NCBI GenBank assembly: GCA_013322215.1
Contig: JAAMEZ010000022.1
Location: 1 to 64,000 of the forward strand
DNA: 64,000 nt
DNA from: Martinezella rhizogenes
GTDB taxonomy: Bacteria; Pseudomonadota; Alphaproteobacteria; Rhizobiales; Rhizobiaceae
Direction: 5' to 3'
A program made the translations under genes and the position numbers. This document shows, one piece after another, positions 26,382 to 35,358 of the stretch. The number at the start of each line of letters is the position of its first letter. Position 1 is the stretch's first letter. The notes under the pieces were generated by a model. The model saw only the letters and a list, made by a program, of their open reading frames with translations. It was not told where the DNA came from and ran no database searches.

Positions 26382-27245
26382 TCAATGGGCGAATTTTCGT
26401 GCCCCGGCGACGCAGGCGACGACAGCAAGCGTCACCACGAGCATGGACCAGCTGACGCTTTCCTTGAGAAGGGCAGCGGCGAGCGCGAAGCCGAAGAAGG
26501 GCTGGAGGAATTGCAGCTGGCCGACGGCTGCGATGCCACCCTGGGCGAGCCCGCGATACCAGAAGACGAAGCCGATCAGCATGCTGAAGAGCGAGACATA
26601 GATGAGGCCGAGCCAGGCAGGGCCGCCGATGCCGTCGATGCTGTGCGGCATGGTCATGAAGCAGAGCGCGATCATAACCGGCAGCGACAGGACGAGAGCC
26701 CAGCAGATAACCTGCCAGCCGCCGAGCCGGCGCGAGAGCACCGCGCCCTCGGCATAGCCGAGGCCGCAGATGATCACGGCTGCAAGCATCAGGAGATCGC
26801 CGACCGGCGAGGCCGACACGCCCTGCGCAAGCGCATAGCTGCAGACGAGCGCACTGCCGAGGACGGAGAATATCCAGAAGGCCGGGCGCGGCCGTTCGCC
26901 GCCGCGCAGCACGCCGAAGATGGCGGTCGCTAAGGGCAGCAGGCCGATGAAGACGATGGAGTGGGCGGAGGTGACATGCTTGAGCGCCAATGCCGTCAAG
27001 AGCGGAAAGCCGACGACGCAGCCGATGGCGACGATGGCGAGTGAGGTGATATCGGCGCGAGTCGGGCGCTTTTCACGAAAGGCAAGCAGTAGGCCAAGAC
27101 CCAGGAGGCCGGCGATCGCGGCTCGGGCAACGGTCAGGAACACAGGGTCGAAATCCATCACGGCTACCCGCGTCGCCGGCAGCGAGCCACTGAAGATCAC
27201 CACTCCCGTCAAACCGTAAATCCATCCTGTTGTCGTCTTGTCCAT
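26382..27245 (-). CDS. EamA-type drug/metabolite exporter (DMT superfamily)
   Basis: Inner-membrane protein of 287 aa with ten predicted helices in two EamA repeats (TGWIYGLTGVVIFSGSLPATR at the start; VGDLLMLAAVIICGLGYAEG opening the second). AAGGAG lies 8 bases before the ATG at 27245. It is divergent from a MocR regulator, 108 bases away, a common pairing in which the regulator controls export of an amino acid or PLP-related compound. Confidence 0.9.
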   Translation of the reverse strand: MDKTTTGWIYGLTGVVIFSGSLPATRVAVMDFDPVFLTVARAAIAGLLGLGLLLAFREKRPTRADITSLAIVAIGCVVGFPLLTALALKHVTSAHSIVFIGLLPLATAIFGVLRGGERPRPAFWIFSVLGSALVCSYALAQGVSASPVGDLLMLAAVIICGLGYAEGAVLSRRLGGWQVICWALVLSLPVMIALCFMTMPHSIDGIGGPAWLGLIYVSLFSMLIGFVFWYRGLAQGGIAAVGQLQFLQPFFGFALAAALLKESVSWSMLVVTLAVVACVAGARKFAH

Positions 27246-27308
27246 CACGCATGCTCCTTCTTGGTCTTCGCGGTATCGACGTATTTGTCTGGCCAAGCCA
27301 GAGACGGT

Positions 27309-27351
27309 GCAGTACAATTTATAGAAACTGTTATGGTATAAAGGGCAGTAC
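27309..27351. promoter_or_regulatory. Direct repeats GCAGTAC between eamA and mocR genes
   Basis: Two GCAGTAC sequences lie at 27309-27315 and 27345-27351, 36 bases apart, with an AT-rich stretch (TATAGAAACTGTTATGGTATAA) partly between them that could hold both promoters. MocR proteins commonly bind direct repeats spaced on one DNA face, so these are candidate sites. Confidence 0.4.
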
Positions 27352-27353
27352 GG

Positions 27354-28763
27354 ATGGATGACCTGTTGGTGGCAAGCGCAGTCGGCGGCACGCGCATCGA
27401 GGGAGTGATGGCGGCGATTTCCGACCGTATTGCCGCCCGCAGCTTGATACCGGGTGCGCGGCTTCCTTCTGTGCGCAGCTTCGCAAAGACGATGCAGGTG
27501 TCTGTTTCCACCGTGGTCGAGGCTTATGAGCGGCTCGCCGCCGAGGGCACGATCCGCTCGCGGCCGGGCGCCGGATTCTATGTCTGCGGCCCGCTGCCGC
27601 CGCTTTCGCTGTCCGAGACCGGAGCGAAATCGGATCGCAACGTCGATCCGCTCTGGATTTCCAGACAATCGCTCGAGGTAGGGGATGATGTCCTGAAGCC
27701 CGGCTGCGGCTGGCTTCCACCCTCCTGGCTGCCGCAGGCGGCGTTGCGGCGGGCAATGCGGACGCTGGCAAGAGGCGACATGGGCGCGCTCGCCAATTAT
27801 GGAACGCCGCTCGGCCTGCCGCCGCTGCGGCAGCTGCTCGCCCGGCGTCTCGGCGAGCATGGCATCACGGTGCCGCCGGACCAGATCCTGCTGACGGAAT
27901 CCGGCACCCAGGCGATCGACCTTCTCTGCCGTTTCCTGCTCGAACCCGGCGATACCGTGCTGGTGGACGATCCCTGCTATTTCAATTTTCATGCGCTCTT
28001 GCGGGCGCATCGTGCCAATGTCGTCTCCGTGCCCTTCACGCCTACGGGGCCGGATGTCGAACTGTTCGGACAGATTCTCGAACGGCACAAGCCGCGGCTC
28101 TACATCACCAATTCCGCCATTCACAATCCGACGGGAGCGACGCTTTCGCCCGTGACGGCACACCGGCTGCTGAAGCTGGCGGATGCTGCCGGGCTGACGA
28201 TCATCGAGGACGATATCTTCGCCGACTTCGAGGATGTTCCGGCACCGCGGCTTGCCGCCTATGACGGGCTCGACCGGGTGATCCATATCGGCAGCTTTTC
28301 GAAGACGCTTTCGGCCTCGGTGCGCTGCGGCTTCATCGCAGCGCGGCGGGATTGGATCGATGGGCTGGTCGATCTCAAGGTCGCGAGCAGCTTCAGTTGC
28401 GGGCAATTGTCGGCCGAACTCGTCTATCTCGCGCTGAAGGACGGCAGCTATCGCAAGCATGTCGAGGCCTTGCGTGTAAGGCTCGCCAAGACCATGGCGG
28501 ACGTGTCGACGCGGCTGGAAGCGATCGGTATCGTGCCTTGGTTGAAGCCCCGGGCCGGGATGTTTCTCTGGTGCAGGCTGCCGGAAGGGCTCGATGCCGC
28601 CGATGTCGCGCGTGCCTGCCTTGCCGAGGGCATCGTCCTTGCGCCGGGCAATGTTTTCAGCCTCTCGGATACGGCCGGACGTTTCATGCGGTTCAATGTC
28701 GCGCAGTCGACCGATCCTCGCATCTTCGAGGCGCTGGAAGCCTCCATGCGGAAACTGAGGTAA
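27354..28763 (+). CDS. MocR-family regulator (GntR helix-turn-helix fused to aminotransferase)
   Basis: A 469-aa fusion regulator. Residues about 10-80 form a GntR winged helix (SLIPGARLPSVRSFAKTMQVS, VVEAYERLAAEG), and residues about 110-469 form a fold-type I aminotransferase domain with NPTGATLSP and the PLP lysine at residue 317 in SFSKTLSASV. The enzyme-like part binds PLP and senses a ligand. It is divergent from an EamA exporter that it probably controls. Confidence 0.92.
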   Translation: MDDLLVASAVGGTRIEGVMAAISDRIAARSLIPGARLPSVRSFAKTMQVSVSTVVEAYERLAAEGTIRSRPGAGFYVCGPLPPLSLSETGAKSDRNVDPLWISRQSLEVGDDVLKPGCGWLPPSWLPQAALRRAMRTLARGDMGALANYGTPLGLPPLRQLLARRLGEHGITVPPDQILLTESGTQAIDLLCRFLLEPGDTVLVDDPCYFNFHALLRAHRANVVSVPFTPTGPDVELFGQILERHKPRLYITNSAIHNPTGATLSPVTAHRLLKLADAAGLTIIEDDIFADFEDVPAPRLAAYDGLDRVIHIGSFSKTLSASVRCGFIAARRDWIDGLVDLKVASSFSCGQLSAELVYLALKDGSYRKHVEALRVRLAKTMADVSTRLEAIGIVPWLKPRAGMFLWCRLPEGLDAADVARACLAEGIVLAPGNVFSLSDTAGRFMRFNVAQSTDPRIFEALEASMRKLR

Positions 28764-28912
28764 CGGTTTCGGCTGGTGGATTGCGGAGACTTTTCGGCCT
28801 GTTTGGAGGATGCAGGACGCCCGCGCTCTTGCCAGATGGAAATGATCCGTCATAGCTTTGCCACATCGCCGCGCCAATTGCGGCCCACATCGGCTAAGAA
28901 ATATTCGACTAA

Positions 28913-29581
28913 ATGGGGTCGGTCGTGCGCGTTCTGCTTGTTGAAGACGACAATATCCTCGGATCATCGCTGAAGAAGGCGCTGGAAAAGCATGCCTATG
29001 GCGTCGACTGGATGCGCGATGGCGAATCTGGCCTGGAGGCTGCGGAGAGCTCGCATTTCGCAGCGATCGTGCTCGATATCAATCTACCGCAGCTGAGCGG
29101 CATGGAAGTGCTGCGGCGTATCCGCCAGCGGGGTAATTCCGTGCCCGTACTTTTGCTGACGGCGATGGACTCCGTGCGCCAGAAGGTCGAAGGCCTCGAT
29201 GAGGGCGCCGACGATTACCTGGTCAAGCCTTTCGATCTCGACGAGCTGCTGGCGCGGCTGCGTGCGCTCATCCGCCGGCGCGACGGACGAACCGAAAGCG
29301 TCATCCGCTGCGGCGATGTCGAGGTCGATCCCTCGGCCATGGTGGCGCGCAAGGGCAGCGTGCAGGTCCATACCACCGCTAAGGAATTCCATCTGTTGAA
29401 GCTGCTGATGGAGCGCAGCGGCCGCTACGTGACGAAGAACGATATCGAATATGCGCTCTATGACGCGGAAAACACCGTCGAGAGCAATACGATCGAAGTG
29501 ACGATCTACAATCTGCGCAAGAAGCTCGGCACCGATTTCATCAAGTCGATCCGCGGCGTCGGCTATATGATCGAGCGATGA
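28913..29581 (+). CDS. OmpR-family response regulator (QseB/TctD-like)
   Basis: A 222-aa regulator with receiver domain (VEDDN, phospho-acceptor in IVLDINLPQLSGM, KPF lysine in DDYLVKPFD) and C-terminal winged helix ending SIRGVGYMIER. The start may be the ATG at 28913 or the GTG at 28925, which would begin at the family-typical MRVLLVEDD; neither has a strong ribosome site. Its stop overlaps the kinase start by 4 bases (ATGA). The pair lies just upstream, in the same direction, of the lipid-modification operon and may regulate it. Confidence 0.92.
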   Translation: MGSVVRVLLVEDDNILGSSLKKALEKHAYGVDWMRDGESGLEAAESSHFAAIVLDINLPQLSGMEVLRRIRQRGNSVPVLLLTAMDSVRQKVEGLDEGADDYLVKPFDLDELLARLRALIRRRDGRTESVIRCGDVEVDPSAMVARKGSVQVHTTAKEFHLLKLLMERSGRYVTKNDIEYALYDAENTVESNTIEVTIYNLRKKLGTDFIKSIRGVGYMIER

Positions 29582-30954
29582 ACAATTCCACGCTTACCCG
29601 CAAGCTATTTCTCCGTATTGCGCCCGTCGTCGTCGTGACGATCGTCGTGATCGCCGCTTTCGCCTTCAACAGCGCGACGCGGGAGATCAACAATATCTAC
29701 GATGCCCAGCTCATCGACGACGCGAATGTGATCTGGAGCCTGCTGCGCCGTCCGCTGGAGAAGAATCCGGACCATGCGGCAAAGCAGATCGACGATATCG
29801 ACTTCACCATGGACAATCAGCTGGCCTTCAATGAAGACGCCGATGACTATGCCGATGCGCACATGTTTCGCGCCTGGGTCGATGGCAATATCCGCTTCTA
29901 CAGCAGCACGGCCTTTCTCTCCGACGTGCCGCAGCAGAAGGTCGGCTTCACCACGCTGACCTATGGCGGGGACGAGTGGCGCGTCTATTCGCTGCCGATC
30001 CCGAATACGACCATCGTGATCGAACTCGGTGAAAAGATCGCGCTTCGCGAAACGCTCGTTTCCAATATTCTCCTCAATCTGTTCTTTCCGCTGCTGATGC
30101 TGGTGCCGGTCATCGGCTTTCTCATCTGGCTCGGCATCAATAGCGGTCTGCGCACGATCCACGGGCTGGTGCGGCAGATCCGCACGCGATCGCCGGATGA
30201 TCTCTCGGCAATTCCGGTCGAAGAGCTGCCGCGCGATCTGCTGCCGCTTGGCCGGTCGATCAACCAGCTACTCGAAAAACTCGGCCAGTCGCTGACGCTG
30301 GAGCGGCGCTTTTCCGACCTTGCCGCGCATCAGCTGCGCACGCCGCAGGCAAGCGTGAAGCTGCTTTTGCGGATGCTGGAACATAGCGATAGCGACCATG
30401 AGCGGCAGGCGATCATTTCCGATCTCGTTTCCAGCAACAACCGCACTATCCATCTGATCGAGCAGCTGCTGCGGCTCGCCAGGGTCAGCCACCATCCCCT
30501 CAATCTGACGGAGATTACGCTTTACCACTGGATGGCGTCGCTCATTGCCGAATTAGGCAACATCATCACCAGCCGCGAACTCGACGTGGTGCTGGAGGGG
30601 GATGAGGTGATCCAGGTCAAGACCGACGAGTCGCTGCTGCGGATGCTGGTCACCAATCTGCTCGACAACGCCATCAAATACACGCCTGTCGGTGGGGAAA
30701 TCAAAGTTTCGATCGCTTCGGAGGATGGCTTCGGCCGCATTTCGATCAGCGACAGCGGCCCCGGCATTCCGCCGCATGAGCGGGAAGCGGTGTTCCAGCG
30801 CTTCTATCGCCTCAACACGCTTCACACGGAAGGGGCTGGCCTTGGTCTCGCTATCGTTGCAGATACGGCGGACCGACTTTCGGCAATGGTTGATCTTTCT
30901 ACTTCACGTTTGGGCAATGGTCTTCAGGTCGATCTAAGATTGCCGTTGAGTTAA
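29578..30954 (+). CDS. Two-component sensor histidine kinase
   Basis: A 458-aa inner-membrane kinase. Helix 1 is at about residues 13-32, a periplasmic sensor domain runs to about 155, helix 2 is at 158-182, then a short HAMP-like linker. The dimerisation box is FSDLAAHQLRTPQASVKLLL, the N-box is VTNLLDNAIKYTPVGG, and the ATP lid contains DSGPGIPP and GAGLGLAI. The sensor part is rich in acidic residues (NEDADDYADAH), which may bind cations or cationic peptides; that is only a suggestion. It is translationally coupled to the regulator. Confidence 0.92.
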   Translation: MNNSTLTRKLFLRIAPVVVVTIVVIAAFAFNSATREINNIYDAQLIDDANVIWSLLRRPLEKNPDHAAKQIDDIDFTMDNQLAFNEDADDYADAHMFRAWVDGNIRFYSSTAFLSDVPQQKVGFTTLTYGGDEWRVYSLPIPNTTIVIELGEKIALRETLVSNILLNLFFPLLMLVPVIGFLIWLGINSGLRTIHGLVRQIRTRSPDDLSAIPVEELPRDLLPLGRSINQLLEKLGQSLTLERRFSDLAAHQLRTPQASVKLLLRMLEHSDSDHERQAIISDLVSSNNRTIHLIEQLLRLARVSHHPLNLTEITLYHWMASLIAELGNIITSRELDVVLEGDEVIQVKTDESLLRMLVTNLLDNAIKYTPVGGEIKVSIASEDGFGRISISDSGPGIPPHEREAVFQRFYRLNTLHTEGAGLGLAIVADTADRLSAMVDLSTSRLGNGLQVDLRLPLS

Positions 30955-31058
30955 AAATACAACGTCTCGTCGTTTTTCATTTTCGCATCATTTTCCGCTC
31001 ATACCCGGCTCATCTGAGGTTGTTAGACGCAACTTAGGATAAGGCGAAAGGGTATTTC

Positions 31059-31742
31059 ATGCAGGTGTTTTGCGATTTTGATGGAACCATATCCATCGAA
31101 GACGCGACGGATATGGTGCTAACCCGTTTCGCCGGTGCTGAGTGGGAAGATATCGAACAGCTGTGGAAGCAGGGGCTGATCGGCTCCGGCGAATGCATGC
31201 GTCGGCAGATCGCTCTCATCCAGGCAAACCGGGGCGAGCTCGATCTGTTTCTGGACACGCTGTCGATCGATCCGGGCTTCGAGAGTTTTCTGTCTTTTTG
31301 CCGCCGCGACGAATTGCCTGTCACGATCGTCAGCGATGGTGTGGACTATTTCATCCGCCGCATCCTGGCGCGCCACGGCATCGAGGGTCTGCCGATCGTT
31401 GCCAATGTGCTGACCTGCAGCGTTTCGCAGGGCCGTGAGTCCTATTCGCTGTTTCCGCCGTTTACTGCAACCGGCTGCGTATCCGGTGCCGGTGTCTGCA
31501 AATGCCGCGTTGTCGATAGCAACGACCTGCAGGTCTACATCGGCGACGGGCGAAGCGACTTCTGCGTTTCCGACAAGGTCGATCTCGTTTTCGCCAAGTC
31601 CAAGCTTGTCGACTACTGCGAGGAAAACGGCATTCCGTATGTCGGTTTCGAAGACTTTTCCGATCTGCTTCCAAAGATGGAAGCCGTTCTCCCGAGCGTC
31701 GAACGACGCTCCCGTACGCTGCCGCATTTCAAGACAGCGTAA
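31059..31742 (+). CDS. HAD-IB phosphatase, MtnX-like
   Basis: First gene of the putative lipid operon; 227 aa. HAD motif I is DFDGT at residues 6-10, motif II is in TIVSDGVDYFI, and motif IV is YIGDGRSDFCVSDKVD. The overall form is that of MtnX/phosphoserine phosphatase-like enzymes that cleave small phosphate esters. Cysteines cluster in TGCVSGAGVCKCRVVD, which is unusual for the family and could bind a metal. AAGGCGAAAGGG precedes the ATG. The gap to the aminotransferase gene is only 20 bases. Its substrate probably lies in the same pathway as the aminotransferase product. Confidence 0.87.
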   Translation: MQVFCDFDGTISIEDATDMVLTRFAGAEWEDIEQLWKQGLIGSGECMRRQIALIQANRGELDLFLDTLSIDPGFESFLSFCRRDELPVTIVSDGVDYFIRRILARHGIEGLPIVANVLTCSVSQGRESYSLFPPFTATGCVSGAGVCKCRVVDSNDLQVYIGDGRSDFCVSDKVDLVFAKSKLVDYCEENGIPYVGFEDFSDLLPKMEAVLPSVERRSRTLPHFKTA

Positions 31743-31762
31743 ACTAGACCAAGAGGCATTGA

Positions 31763-33181
31763 ATGAAAACGAATGCAGCCGAAGCCTTCAGCGGCGAGAC
31801 CGATTCCGTCCGCTCCGAAGAAGAATTGCGCGCCCTCGAAGAGCTCTATTGCTCGCATGGCGACACGGTTCACTACACCGACAAGCCCAAGTTCTTCGAG
31901 GAATGCGAAGGTTCCTACGTCTACGATCGGACCGGAACGCCGTTCCTCGATCTGCAGATGTGGTACTCCGCCGTCAATTTCGGCTATCGCAACGAGCGCC
32001 TGAACGAGGCTGCCCATCGCCAGCTCGATCGGCTGCCGCAGGTCGCATCGCAATATCTGCACCGCGAGAAGGTGGAGCTTGCCGCGATGATCGCCCAGGA
32101 TGCCGAGCGCAAGTTCGGTCACAAGGGCCGCGTTCACTTCAACGTCGGCGGCTCGCAGGCCGTTGAAGATTCGCTGAAGCTCGTGCGCAACTACACCGGC
32201 GGCAAGAGCCTGATGTTCGCTTTCGAAGGCGGCTATCACGGCCGCACGCTCGGCGCTTCGGCAATCACCTCGAGCTATCGCTATCGCCGCCGCTACGGCC
32301 ATTTCGGCGATCGCGCCCAGTTCGTCGAATTCCCCTATTACTTCCGCGGCCCGAAGGGCATGTCGAAGGAAGAATACGGACATTATTGCGTCCAGAAGTT
32401 CGCCCGCCTGTTCGAGAGCGAATATAACGGCGTCTGGGACCCGAAGGCCGGCAAGTCCGAATATGCCGCCTTTTATATCGAGCCGATCCAGGGTACGGGC
32501 GGCTACGTTATTCCGCCGATGAACTTCTTCGTCGAACTGAAGAAGGTGCTCGACGATCACGGCATCCTGCTCGTCGTCGATGAAATCCAGATGGGCGTCT
32601 ACCGCACGGGCAAGCTCTGGTCGATCGAGCATTTCGGCGTTTCGCCGGATGCACTGGTCTTCGGTAAGGCAATCACCAACGGCCTCAACCCGCTTTCAGG
32701 CGTCTGGGCCCGCGAAGAGATGATCAACCCGACCGTCTTCCCGCCCGGCTCCACGCACTCGACCTTCGCCAGCAATCCGATGGGCACTGCCGTTGCGCTC
32801 GAAACGATGAAGATGCTGGAAGAGCAGGATTTCGGCGCCGCGATCATGGAAAAGGGCGCGCATTTCCTCGATGGGCTGAAGCAGCTGCAGAAGCGCCACG
32901 CCATCGTCGGCGAAGTCGATGGCCTGGGCCTCGCCCTGCGCATGGAAATCTGCAAGGACGACAGCTACACGCCGGACAAGGCGACGATGGACTGGATGTG
33001 CGACGAAGGCATGAAGGGCGACCTTCAGGTGGGCGGCAAGACCTACGGTCTCGTGCTCGACGTCGGCGGCTACCACAAGAACGTCATCACGTTTGCTCCG
33101 AACCTGCTCATCACCCGCGAAGAGATCGATCTGGCGCTTGCCCTGCTCGATCAGCTTCTGACGCGCGCTGCCCGGAGATAA
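31763..33181 (+). CDS. Class III PLP-dependent aminotransferase
   Basis: A 472-aa fold-type I enzyme of the ornithine/diaminobutyrate/beta-alanine aminotransferase group. Markers are YVYDRTGTPFLDLQMWYSAVNFGY, the phosphate-binding VGGSQAVEDSLKL, FEGGYHGRTLGAS, the cofactor Asp in LLVVDEIQMGVYRTGK, and the Schiff-base lysine at residue 302 in VFGKAITNG. It should move an omega-amino group to or from a small aldehyde or keto acid. It lies between the HAD phosphatase (20 bases before) and the UPF0489 gene (4 bases after), so the operon includes amino-group chemistry. Confidence 0.92.
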   Translation: MKTNAAEAFSGETDSVRSEEELRALEELYCSHGDTVHYTDKPKFFEECEGSYVYDRTGTPFLDLQMWYSAVNFGYRNERLNEAAHRQLDRLPQVASQYLHREKVELAAMIAQDAERKFGHKGRVHFNVGGSQAVEDSLKLVRNYTGGKSLMFAFEGGYHGRTLGASAITSSYRYRRRYGHFGDRAQFVEFPYYFRGPKGMSKEEYGHYCVQKFARLFESEYNGVWDPKAGKSEYAAFYIEPIQGTGGYVIPPMNFFVELKKVLDDHGILLVVDEIQMGVYRTGKLWSIEHFGVSPDALVFGKAITNGLNPLSGVWAREEMINPTVFPPGSTHSTFASNPMGTAVALETMKMLEEQDFGAAIMEKGAHFLDGLKQLQKRHAIVGEVDGLGLALRMEICKDDSYTPDKATMDWMCDEGMKGDLQVGGKTYGLVLDVGGYHKNVITFAPNLLITREEIDLALALLDQLLTRAARR

Positions 33182-33185
33182 GACC

Positions 33186-34139
33186 GTGCAACTGCTGCTT
33201 CTTCATCTCGATGATGCTTTGGAGTTGCAGCCTGATTTCGTGCGCGCCTGCAAATTTGCCGGCGCGCACCAGTATTTCGGCAAGAATGCCGGGTCGCAGG
33301 TTCGGCTGTGGAGCAAGCAGGGCGCCCTTGACGATCTCAACCGCGAGATCGTCAAGAACAGGCCGACGACCGGCAAGGACCCGCAATTGTGCTTCATGGG
33401 TTCCGGCGATTTCCATCATGTCACGGCCTTGCTGCTCGACGGCGCACTCGAAAGACAATCCGGTGCGGTCACACTGATCCACTTCGACAATCATCCGGAT
33501 TGGGTCAAATTCGACGGCGGCATGCATTGCGGCTCCTGGGTCAATCGCGCGCTTGCCAACCCCAGCATCCAGAAGGTCCTCACGATCGGCGTCTGCAGCC
33601 ATGATCTTCGCAGTCCGGAGCGCAAGGGAGCCAATCTACACTGGCTCGGCGACGGCAAGCTGGAACTCTATCCTTACGAACATCCGCCGAGCCGCGTGGC
33701 GGCCGATTACGGCACCGGTGCCAGCTATCGGCAGGAAAGAGGCGCGCTGCACTGGAAATCGATCGTCGAAATCGGCGAGGAAAATTTCATCGACCACATG
33801 CTTAGCCGCATTCGCACCGAGGCTGTCTACGTCACGATAGACAAGGACGTGCTCGCCGCCGACGATGCCGTGACCAACTGGGATCAGGGCCGTATGCGAC
33901 TGCCTTATCTCCTGGCTCTGATCAGCGAAATCGGCAGCCGCCACCGCATCATCGGCGCGGATGTCATTGGGGATTATTCAACTCCGAGTTATGCTGGCAG
34001 TCTTCGGACCCAGTTCATGAAGCGCGCGGAGATCTTCATCGATCAGCCGCGCATGCGACAGGGTGCCGAAACAATGAGGAACATCAACAGCGCGGCCAAT
34101 CACGCCCTGCTGGAGGTGCTGGCGGAGTATATGCAATGA
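33186..34139 (+). CDS. UPF0489 (arginase-like fold) family protein
   Basis: A 317-aa protein starting at a GTG. It has metal-ligand motifs of the ureohydrolase fold: GSGDFHH at about residues 74-80, HFDNHPDW with H99, D101, H103 and D105, and DKDVLAADD from D219. Arginase, agmatinase and formiminoglutamase use the same spacing, so a dimetal hydrolase acting on a guanidine, amide or related bond is plausible. UPF0489 itself has no settled activity that I know of. Its stop overlaps the next start (ATGA), showing coupled translation. Confidence 0.82.
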   Translation: MQLLLLHLDDALELQPDFVRACKFAGAHQYFGKNAGSQVRLWSKQGALDDLNREIVKNRPTTGKDPQLCFMGSGDFHHVTALLLDGALERQSGAVTLIHFDNHPDWVKFDGGMHCGSWVNRALANPSIQKVLTIGVCSHDLRSPERKGANLHWLGDGKLELYPYEHPPSRVAADYGTGASYRQERGALHWKSIVEIGEENFIDHMLSRIRTEAVYVTIDKDVLAADDAVTNWDQGRMRLPYLLALISEIGSRHRIIGADVIGDYSTPSYAGSLRTQFMKRAEIFIDQPRMRQGAETMRNINSAANHALLEVLAEYMQ

Positions 34140-34489
34140 CCGGCAGCCTGACACTTTCCATGCTTGGGCTCATAGTATTCTGCATCGTCGCGGAGACTGC
34201 CCGCGAGGTCTGCTTCAAGCAATCGGCCAGCGAGAACGCGCCTCTTTCGGCGCTGGCCAAACCGATCACCTGGCTCGGCATTCTGCTCTGGGCCATTGAG
34301 CTTATCGCCTGGACGGCCGTTCTGGAGCATGTGCCTCTGACCATCGCCTTCCCGCTGATGGCGATGAGCTATGTCGTCATCGTGCTCGCCGGTGCCGTCA
34401 TCTTCAAGGAAAACATCAACCTGCGCCACGCGACGGGCGTGTTTCTCGTCACCGCCGGTGTGGTTTGCGTGGGAGTTACAGGACTATGA
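34136..34489 (+). CDS. Small multidrug resistance (SMR/EamA half-size) membrane protein, first of a pair
   Basis: A 117-aa protein with four predicted helices. The acidic residue in CIVAETAREVCFKQ is at the place of the SMR essential glutamate, and FPLMAMSYVVIVLAGAVIFKE matches the third and fourth helices. Half-size proteins of this kind work as dimers; ArnE/ArnF form a heterodimer that flips aminoarabinose-undecaprenyl phosphate. A second such gene lies at 37292-37729 in the same operon, so a heterodimeric flippase is likely. It overlaps both neighbours by 4 bases. Confidence 0.87.
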   Translation: MTGSLTLSMLGLIVFCIVAETAREVCFKQSASENAPLSALAKPITWLGILLWAIELIAWTAVLEHVPLTIAFPLMAMSYVVIVLAGAVIFKENINLRHATGVFLVTAGVVCVGVTGL

Positions 34490-35358
34490 AAATCTTTGCG
34501 CACACCCGATGGGATCTGGCACCGGTTCTTGCCGCCGTCGCCCATCTCGCCTTCGACGTCTATCTGATCGTCGGCTTCGAAAGCCGGCCGCTTTGGCTCT
34601 CGGCCGTTCTCGGCTGCCTCTATGCAGTTTCTATCTCCTGGAACATCAACAGCATATCGCACAATTTCATCCACACACCCTATTTCAAGCCGCGCTGGAT
34701 GAACTACGGCTTCAGCCTGCTGGAATCGGTCGCGATTGGTTTTTCGCAGACCTATTATCACTGGGTGCACATGCGCCATCATTCCGGCAATAGCGACCGT
34801 CCGAATGAAAAGGGCGAGACGATCGACATGCTGTCGATCTATCGCTACGGCCGTGACGGCCAACCGGAAAACGTCTGGTCCTATACGTTCCTGAGCTTCT
34901 TCCGTGACAGCCTCGGCGATATTCACAAGGCCATCGCCCGCAACCGCCCGTTCGATGCCGCCTGGGGACGGTTCGAGCTCTATTTCTTCCTGGGGCTTGC
35001 CGCGATCGCGCTGATCTACGACTGGAAGGCGGTGCTGTTCTTCGTGCCGTTCTACTATATCGGCAATTGCCTGTCGTCGCTGAACGGCTATTACGAGCAC
35101 CTGAACGGTGATCCGGACGAGCCGATTGCCTGGGGTGTTTCCAGCCATCAGCCTTTCTATAACTGGCTGTGGTTCGGCAACGGTTATCACGCCGAGCATC
35201 ACTATCGTCCGCGCACCCACTGGACGAAGCTTCCGGCGCTGCACGACCAGATCAAGGAAGAGCAGGAAAAGAACGGCACGCATGTGATCAGCACCTGCCA
35301 TGCGCTTGGCTTCATGGCCAAGGAAAACCGGCAGTCGGAGCTATCTCATGAAAGCTGA
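34486..35358 (+). CDS. Membrane fatty-acid desaturase/hydroxylase
   Basis: A 290-aa diiron membrane enzyme with all three histidine boxes: H59NFIH63, H95MRHH99 and H235AEHH239, plus hydrophobic segments on either side. It would use O2 to put a double bond or hydroxyl into an acyl chain or another lipid part. The ATG at 34486 overlaps the SMR stop by 4 bases; its own stop overlaps the next gene by 11 bases. The gene is full length for the family. Confidence 0.92.
   Translation: MKIFAHTRWDLAPVLAAVAHLAFDVYLIVGFESRPLWLSAVLGCLYAVSISWNINSISHNFIHTPYFKPRWMNYGFSLLESVAIGFSQTYYHWVHMRHHSGNSDRPNEKGETIDMLSIYRYGRDGQPENVWSYTFLSFFRDSLGDIHKAIARNRPFDAAWGRFELYFFLGLAAIALIYDWKAVLFFVPFYYIGNCLSSLNGYYEHLNGDPDEPIAWGVSSHQPFYNWLWFGNGYHAEHHYRPRTHWTKLPALHDQIKEEQEKNGTHVISTCHALGFMAKENRQSELSHES

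Noticed and set aside
27246..28967. Extension of the EamA exporter to 861 aa
   Set aside because: It is antisense to the MocR gene; the exporter starts properly at 27245 after AAGGAG.
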